Of a stretch of 64,000 nt of DNA, positions 58,295 through 64,000 are shown piece after piece. The notes under the pieces were generated by a model. That model made no database searches. It was not told the origin of the DNA and saw only the letters and a program-made list of their open reading frames with translations. Positions within the stretch are counted from its first letter, which is position 1; each line of letters begins with the position of its first letter. The position numbers and the translations under genes were made by a program. The DNA is from Thermoanaerobaculia bacterium. GTDB lineage: Bacteria > Acidobacteriota > Thermoanaerobaculia > Multivoradales > Multivoraceae. The DNA lies in the NCBI GenBank assembly GCA_022826745.1, contig JAJDUI010000037.1, positions 186,001 to 250,000 of the forward strand, in the 5' to 3' direction.

Positions 58295-59344
58295 ATGCCT
58301 CTCGACTCCACCAACGGCGGCGCCTCGTCTCTCGCGGTCATCGACCGCCTCGGCCGGCCGGTGCGCGACCTGCGCATCTCGGTCATCGACCGTTGCAACT
58401 TCCGTTGCACGTTCTGCATGCCGGCGGATCGGGAGTACAAGTTCCTGCCCAGGCAGCAGTTGATGACCTTCGAGGAGATCGAGCGCCTGGTGCGGCTGTT
58501 CGTGCAGCTCGGTGTCCGCAAACTGCGGCTCACCGGCGGCGAGCCCCTGCTGCGGCGTGACATCGAGGAACTGGTCCGGATTCTGGCCGCCGTGCCGGGA
58601 GTCGAGGACCTGGCGTTGACCACGAACGGCGCCCTGCTCGGCGCCAAGGCGAAGGCGCTGGCCGACGCCGGCCTCGACCGGGTGACCGTCAGCGTCGAGT
58701 CCCTGCACGACGACGTCTTCGGTCGGGTCACCGGCCTCGGCCACGGCGTCGGCCAGGTGCTGGAAGGGATCGACGCCGCTGCCGACGCTGGTCTTGGACC
58801 GATCAAGATCAACACCGTCGTCATGAAGGGCACGAACGAGGACGAAGTCGCCGACATCGCGAGCTACTTCAAGGCGCGGGGCCACATCGTCCGCTTCATC
58901 GAGTTCATGGACGTCGGCACCGTGAACGACTGGAGCCTCGACCAGGTCGTGACCGCCTCCGGGATCGCCGACCGCATCGCCGAACGCTGGGCCTTCGAGC
59001 CCGTCGACCGCGCCCAGCCCAGCGACGTCGCCGAGCGTTTCCGTTATCTGGACGACGGCGTCGAATTCGGCGTCATCCCCTCGATCAGCCGCCCCTTCTG
59101 CGGCGACTGCGCCAGAGCCCGCCTCTCCTCCGACGGCCGCCTCTACACCTGCCTCTTCGCCGACACCGGTCCGTCCTTGCGCGACCGGATGCGTGACGGC
59201 GCCACGGACGAGGAACTGCTCGCGTTCCTGGCGCAGCACTGGCGGCAACGCGAAGACCGCTACTCCGAAGTCCGCTCGGAGCGCCTCCGCGCCGGCCTCC
59301 AGCCGGTTCCGGAACGCGTCGAGATGTTCCGCATCGGCGGCTGA
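58295..59344 (+). CDS. moaA: GTP 3',8-cyclase MoaA
   Basis: LRISVIDRCNFRCTFCMPADREYKFLPRQQLMTFEEIERLVRLFVQLGVRKLRLTGGEPLLRRD; FCGDCARARLSSDGRLYTCLF. Confidence 0.95.
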   Translation: MPLDSTNGGASSLAVIDRLGRPVRDLRISVIDRCNFRCTFCMPADREYKFLPRQQLMTFEEIERLVRLFVQLGVRKLRLTGGEPLLRRDIEELVRILAAVPGVEDLALTTNGALLGAKAKALADAGLDRVTVSVESLHDDVFGRVTGLGHGVGQVLEGIDAAADAGLGPIKINTVVMKGTNEDEVADIASYFKARGHIVRFIEFMDVGTVNDWSLDQVVTASGIADRIAERWAFEPVDRAQPSDVAERFRYLDDGVEFGVIPSISRPFCGDCARARLSSDGRLYTCLFADTGPSLRDRMRDGATDEELLAFLAQHWRQREDRYSEVRSERLRAGLQPVPERVEMFRIGG

Positions 59345-59370
59345 GCCCGGCTGCGGGGACTGCCTGTGCT

Positions 59371-59586
59371 TCAGCGGTCGTTCGCTCTCTCGGCGGCGAC
59401 CAGACGGCCTACGCTGATGCCCTCCGGAAGGCGCGGGAGTGTCGCGTGCAACACGCGCTCGACATCCAGCAGAACGCGGGGTGCTGTTGCGAGGCCTTGA
59501 CGGATCAGCCCTGCCGCGGCAGCGTCGGGAGCGTGGAGTAGTCCGCTGAGGTTATTCTTCGTTTCGCTGACGCTGGCCCGCTTCAT
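59371..59586 (-). pseudogene. Phd/YefM-type antitoxin remnant, apparently internally deleted
   Basis: N-terminal MKRASVSETKNNLSGLL typical of Phd antitoxins joined directly to a C-terminal tail-like ISVGRLVAAERANDR; no adjacent toxin ORF. Confidence 0.45.
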
Positions 59587-59721
59587 CCAGTCACTCTGGT
59601 CAGAGTAGACAGGCCTGTCAAGCGCGGTAGCGATGTAACCGTTCGCTGACCGATCGGTGACTGCGTGGAAAGAAGGTCGTTCCGCCGTTGACCGTCGACG
59701 GAGGCAGTCGGTAGCCTGTCG

Positions 59722-59946
59722 ATGATGACGACGGTCGATCAGGCGGCGGAACGGGACGACCGGCTGTCGCGGCTCGACGAGCCCGTCACTCGAGGCGACA
59801 TGGCCGTTCTGGCGGCCGAGATACGCACCGAGGTCACCGGCCTGCGATCCGAGATCGCCGCTCTGGAATCGCGACTCCTGTGGCGTCTTCTAGGCGGCGG
59901 CGGCGCGCTGCTGCTCCTGTCCCGGCTCGCGGATTTCCTCACATGA
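59722..59946 (+). CDS. small coiled-coil protein with C-terminal TM
   Basis: 74 aa; heptad-like MAVLAAEIRTEVTGLRSEIAALESRL then LLGGGGALLLLSRLADFL. Confidence 0.5.
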   Translation: MMTTVDQAAERDDRLSRLDEPVTRGDMAVLAAEIRTEVTGLRSEIAALESRLLWRLLGGGGALLLLSRLADFLT

Positions 59947-59957
59947 CTCGATCGAAG

Positions 59958-60031
59958 CCGGCCTGACGGCCGGCGCGTTTCCTGGCCGCCTACGGCGGCA
60001 GCCGGCGAGGGCGCCGGCGCACCCAGTTTGC
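59958..60031. repeat. dispersed palindromic repeat, copy C (inverted)
   Basis: TTTCCTGGCCGCCTACGGCGGCAGCCGGCGAGGGCGCCGGCGCACCCAG. Confidence 0.8.
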
Positions 60032-60172
60032 GACCGCCTCGATGCCTGCCGATATCCAGCCGGACCCGCTTCCGGCGGCCGCAGTCGCAGTCGCATCCGA
60101 CCGTGAACGCTCCACTTACGCGAATTCCGGTACAGTCCCGCGCATGCGTAGCCGCAAGATCGGGGCGGTCGC

Positions 60173-61216
60173 GTGAGTACTCGTCCGCTGCTGGCGGCGG
60201 CCGAGGGGGAGCGGGATCGCAAGGCTGAGCACATCCGGCTGGCGCTGGATCGGCGCATGCAGGTCGAGCGCAGCTACTTCGACGACTACCGCTTCGAGCA
60301 CAGGGCACTGCCGGAGATCGATTTCGGCGATGTGCGGATCGGCGGCGGCTTCCTGGGGCGGGAGCTCGAGGCGCCGCTGCTCATCTCATGCATGACGGGG
60401 GGGACCGGCGCCGCGGAGCAGATCAACCGCCGTCTGGCCGAGGCGGCCGAGGCTACGCGGGTCGCGCTCGGAGTCGGTTCACAGCGCAAGGCGATCGACG
60501 ATCCGGAGACGGCGGCGAGTTTCCGGGTGCGGGAGTTCGCTCCCAACGTGCCGATCCTCGCCAACCTGGGCGCGGTGCAACTGAACTACGGCTACGGCAT
60601 CGACGAGTGCCGGGTGGCCGTCGACATGGTCGAGGCGGACGCCCTGGTGCTGCACCTCAACGCCCTGCAGGAGGCGCTGCAGCCGGAGGGGCAACTGAAT
60701 TTCCGGGGCCTGCTGCCGAAGATCGCGCGCGTGGTCGAAGCGCTGGACGTGCCGGTCGTGGTCAAGGAGATCGGCTGCGGCATCTCGGCCGCGGTGGGCC
60801 GCGAACTCGCCAACGTCGGTGTCCGCATCCTGGACACGGCCGGTGTCGGCGGCACGAGCTGGGCGCGGATCGAGGCGGCCAGGGCCGACGAGGTGGCGCT
60901 CGGCGAACGCTTCGCCGACTGGGGACTGCCGACGCCGGAGTCGATCCGCCAGTTGGCTGCGGTTCCTGGTGTTCAGGTCATCGGCAGCGGCGGCATCCGC
61001 TCGGGCGTCGACGCGGCGAAGGCGCTGGCGCTCGGCGCCGACATCGCCGGCATGGCGTTCCCGTTCCTCGAAGCGGCCAACAAATCGACCGCCGCCGTGG
61101 TCGACCGGATCGCCCGCACGGCCTTCGAACTGCGTACCTGCATGTTCTGCACCGGCGCCGCCGACCTCGCGGCGCTGCGCCGCGTGCCGCTGCTGAAGGA
61201 GACGGGCGATGGCTGA
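60173..61216 (+). CDS. fni: type 2 isopentenyl-diphosphate delta-isomerase
   Basis: RKAEHIRLAL, PLLISCMTGGTGAAEQINRRLAEAAE, ALGVGSQRKAI, LHLNALQEALQPEG, VVVKEIGCGIS, GVGGTSWARIEA; GTG start. Confidence 0.93.
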   Translation: MSTRPLLAAAEGERDRKAEHIRLALDRRMQVERSYFDDYRFEHRALPEIDFGDVRIGGGFLGRELEAPLLISCMTGGTGAAEQINRRLAEAAEATRVALGVGSQRKAIDDPETAASFRVREFAPNVPILANLGAVQLNYGYGIDECRVAVDMVEADALVLHLNALQEALQPEGQLNFRGLLPKIARVVEALDVPVVVKEIGCGISAAVGRELANVGVRILDTAGVGGTSWARIEAARADEVALGERFADWGLPTPESIRQLAAVPGVQVIGSGGIRSGVDAAKALALGADIAGMAFPFLEAANKSTAAVVDRIARTAFELRTCMFCTGAADLAALRRVPLLKETGDG

Positions 61217-62486
61217 TCGGCCGGATTCCGGCTCGGCACTGGCCCCCGAACTCGAGGCCGCGGCGGCCGAGATCGCCGGCTCGGAGCGCGGCTTCCACAG
61301 GCCGCCGCCGGGTCTCGACGCCGCGGGACAGGCAGCCGTGCGCCGCCGGGCCCTGGACCTGGCCACCGGCAGCGGCCCGCTCACGGCGATCGGCAGCTAC
61401 GCCCTGGACGGCGAACGGGCGTCGACGCAGAACTGCGAGAACTTCATCGGCGCCGCCCAGGTGCCGATGGGCGTCGCCGGACCGGTCCACGTACGGGGAA
61501 GCGAGATCGACGGCGCCGTCTGCGTGCCGATGGCGACCACCGAGGGCGCCCTGCTTGCCAGCGTGAACCGCGGCTGCCGTGCGATCACCGCCGCGGGCGG
61601 CGCCACCGTCTTCGTCGAGGACGTGGGAATGACCCGGGCACCCGTCTTTCGCACGACGGGGATCGACGAGACCAGGCGGCTTCTCGAGTGGCTGGAAGCG
61701 AACGAAGAGACGATCCGCGCCAAGGCCCACGAGACGAGCCGCTTCCTGGAACTCCGGGAGATCAGGCCGTCGGTGGTCGGCAGCACCGTGTTCCTTCGGT
61801 TCCGCTTCGGGACCGGCGACGCGATGGGCATGAACATGGTGACGATCGCCTGCGACCGCCTCGTGTCCGAGTTGATCGAGCCGGAAACCGGCGTCCAGTG
61901 CGTCGCGCTGTCCGGCAACTACTGCGTCGACAAGAAGCCCTCCGCGGTCAACTACCAGCTCGGTCGCGGCAAGCGGATTCACGCCGAGGTCGTGCTGGAC
62001 GAGACGACCGTGCGGAAGGTCCTCAAGTCGGAGGCGAACGCGCTCCAGGACGTGGCGTACCGGAAGAACCTGCTCGGTTCCGTGGCGGCCGGCGCCCTCG
62101 CCTTCAACGCGCAGTTCGCGAACGTGCTGGCCGCGGTCTTCGTCGCCTGCGGCCAGGATCTCGCGCACGTCGTCGAGGGCGCGATGGGCGTCGCCTCGTT
62201 CGAGGCCCGCGAAGACGGCTCGGTCTACGCCTCGATCTACATGCCGGATTGCCCACTGGCGGCGATCGGCGGCGGCACGGGCCTGGACACCCAGCGCGAG
62301 GCGCTGGAGGTGATGGGCGTGCGGCCCGACGCGGAGCATCCGGGCGCGGCCGTGCGCCGGCTGGCCGAGATCGTCGGCGCGGTCGTTCTGGCCGGCGAGC
62401 TATCCCTGACCGCGGCGTTCACGTCGCGCGACCTGGCGCGTGCCCACGAGCGGTTGGGCCGCTCCAGCGCCGCAAGCGCGGGTTGA
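61209..62486 (+). CDS. hydroxymethylglutaryl-CoA reductase
   Basis: CENFIGAAQVPMGVAGPVHV, PMATTEGALLASVNRGCRAI, FRFGTGDAMGMNMVTIACD, GNYCVDKKPSAVNYQLGRGK. Confidence 0.95.
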   Translation: MADRPDSGSALAPELEAAAAEIAGSERGFHRPPPGLDAAGQAAVRRRALDLATGSGPLTAIGSYALDGERASTQNCENFIGAAQVPMGVAGPVHVRGSEIDGAVCVPMATTEGALLASVNRGCRAITAAGGATVFVEDVGMTRAPVFRTTGIDETRRLLEWLEANEETIRAKAHETSRFLELREIRPSVVGSTVFLRFRFGTGDAMGMNMVTIACDRLVSELIEPETGVQCVALSGNYCVDKKPSAVNYQLGRGKRIHAEVVLDETTVRKVLKSEANALQDVAYRKNLLGSVAAGALAFNAQFANVLAAVFVACGQDLAHVVEGAMGVASFEAREDGSVYASIYMPDCPLAAIGGGTGLDTQREALEVMGVRPDAEHPGAAVRRLAEIVGAVVLAGELSLTAAFTSRDLARAHERLGRSSAASAG

Positions 62487-62492
62487 ACCACC

Positions 62493-63056
62493 ATGTATGA
62501 AACCAGAGCGCTCGACGAGACGACCTGGCCGGGATTCGCGGGCCTCGTCGAGGCCAATAACGGTGTCTGGGGCGGGTGCTGGTGCCTTTGGTATCACGGG
62601 AAGGAAGCCAGCCAGGACAGAACTCTCGTTCAGAAACGCAAGGCGAAGGAACGCCTCGTTCGTGAAGGTCGGGCGCACGCTTCGCTTGTCTTCGAGGGCG
62701 AGGACTGCGTGGGCTGGTGCCAGTTTGGATCGCCGGAGGAGCTTCCGCGGATCCACAATCAGCGCGACTATCAGAAGACCGATCCGGTCTTACCCGACTG
62801 GCGGATTACCTGCTTCTTTTCCGGCAAGGGACATCGCGGCAATGGAGTCGCTTCAGTCGCGTTGGAAGGCGCCATCGAGCAGATAAGGACGCTAGGCGGC
62901 GGGCGCGTTGAAGCGTACCCGGAGGACACTGAAGGCAGAAAGGCGTCACCTGCATTCCTCTTCAACGGTTCGCTGTCCATGTTCGAACGGCTTGGTTTCA
63001 AGCGATCGCGGCAGATTGGGAAGCACAAGTGGGTGGTGACGCGAACGATCAAGTAA
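62493..63056 (+). CDS. GNAT family N-acetyltransferase-like protein
   Basis: ITCFFSGKGHRGNGVASVALEGAIEQIR (acetyl-CoA binding-like), FERLGFKRSRQIG. Confidence 0.7.
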   Translation: MYETRALDETTWPGFAGLVEANNGVWGGCWCLWYHGKEASQDRTLVQKRKAKERLVREGRAHASLVFEGEDCVGWCQFGSPEELPRIHNQRDYQKTDPVLPDWRITCFFSGKGHRGNGVASVALEGAIEQIRTLGGGRVEAYPEDTEGRKASPAFLFNGSLSMFERLGFKRSRQIGKHKWVVTRTIK

Positions 63057-63600
63057 CACCGGGGAGTCTTGGATGGCCGACCTCGACGCCTTCCAGCGCG
63101 AGAAGCCTCTCCTTCGTAACGGTTCCACCGGGTGCGGAGAACCCTCCCATCTTCCCACCGCTCGCGAGCACTCGATGGCAGGGCACAATGACCGGCCATG
63201 GGTTCCGACCCATCGCGACGCCGACCGCTCGCGCCGCCCCTGGTTGCCCCGCTTGCCTTGCGAGATCACCATAGGTGACCGTCGCGCCGCGCGGGACGCG
63301 CCGGAGCGCTCGATAAACTGACGCATTGAAACTCGTGACGAAGCTGTCGTCCAAGCGCAGGTTCTCGAGAGAAGCCTCCTTGCCCAGCAAGTGCGCCTTC
63401 AGCGCCGTCACGGCCTCCTCGGCAAAGCCTGGCAGTAGCGGCCCGGACGGTTCCAGGCCCGCGCGTTGCATCGTTGCCTCGGTTTTCGAGCGCGCGGCTT
63501 CAGGCAGCAGCACGCGTGTTAGCCCCGCCTCGCTCCAGGCGATCGCGCAAGTACCGAATGCGGTGTCGAAGAGGTGGTAAGGCACTATCGCCGCTCTCAT
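63049..63600 (-). CDS. ogt: methylated-DNA--[protein]-cysteine S-methyltransferase
   Basis: NPWPVIVPCHRVLASGGKMGGFSAPGGTVTKERLLALEG; VYRALRRVPRGATVTYGDLAR. Confidence 0.93.
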   Translation of the reverse strand: MRAAIVPYHLFDTAFGTCAIAWSEAGLTRVLLPEAARSKTEATMQRAGLEPSGPLLPGFAEEAVTALKAHLLGKEASLENLRLDDSFVTSFNASVYRALRRVPRGATVTYGDLARQAGQPGAARAVGVAMGRNPWPVIVPCHRVLASGGKMGGFSAPGGTVTKERLLALEGVEVGHPRLPGVT

Positions 63601-64000
63601 GTCGAAGTTTAGTCCAGGCAGCAGAGTAGAGGCGGAGGCGTCGGTGGTGCGGTTGAGCGTGCCGGGCAAGGTGATCCTGATGGGGGAGCATGCGGCGGTG
63701 TATGGCCGGCCGGCGGTGGTGGCGGCCGTCGACCCGCGGCTTGTCGTCGAGGCACGAATCGGTCCGCCGCGCGCCGGTGGGGTCCGGCTGGACCTGCCCG
63801 ACCTGGGTCTTCAGGAGGAGCACGCGTGGCCGGTGCTCGAGGAGTTCACGCGCAACGCCCGCCGTCGCTGGCGCGCGTTCGAGGGCGGCGATGCGCCGTT
63901 CAGGCCGGCGAAGGACCGAAGCGCCCTGGTCCGGATCGCTGTCGGCGAGGCGCTGGCGTCCTTGGCGCCGCCGGCTTCGGAACGCCTGCGAGGAGGGACC
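63599..64000 (+). CDS. mevalonate kinase-like GHMP kinase, truncated by window end
   Basis: translated by hand from the + strand: MSKFSPGSRVEAEASVVRLSVPGKVILMGEHAAVYGRPAVVAAVDPRLVVEARIG; GEHAAVYGRPA is characteristic; no stop before 64000, so absent from the ORF track. Confidence 0.85.
   Translation, partial: MSKFSPGSRVEAEASVVRLSVPGKVILMGEHAAVYGRPAVVAAVDPRLVVEARIGPPRAGGVRLDLPDLGLQEEHAWPVLEEFTRNARRRWRAFEGGDAPFRPAKDRSALVRIAVGEALASLAPPASERLRGGT

Overview
High-GC bacterial chromosome window; gene content looks like an environmental, Acidobacteriota-like genome, but taxonomy is inference only. Positions ~1-15.6 kb look like a defence/accessory island. It contains a KAP-type NTPase, then a tightly coupled minus-strand operon (small unknown protein, QueC-like nucleobase ligase with N-terminal extension, XRE-HTH/ImmA-type metallopeptidase, PIN nuclease), then a DUF1156 methyltransferase and a DUF499 ATPase separated by an oppositely oriented HEPN-like/DUF4143-ATPase pair and a decayed ORF. 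The remainder (15.6-64 kb) is mostly chromosomal metabolic, secreted or transport genes. Highlights there are: a bacterial sterol C-24 methyltransferase (ERG6-like) next to a DAF-36/Neverland-like Rieske oxygenase; mevalonate-pathway genes (fni, HMG-CoA reductase, mevalonate kinase start); Ku/LigD NHEJ genes; infC apparently starting at ATC; an in-frame MFS plus TonB-receptor-like giant ORF; and a mosaic family of dispersed GC-rich palindromic repeats. No tRNA, rRNA or CRISPR array was recognised by eye. All family assignments come from reading motifs in the supplied translations; no database search was run.
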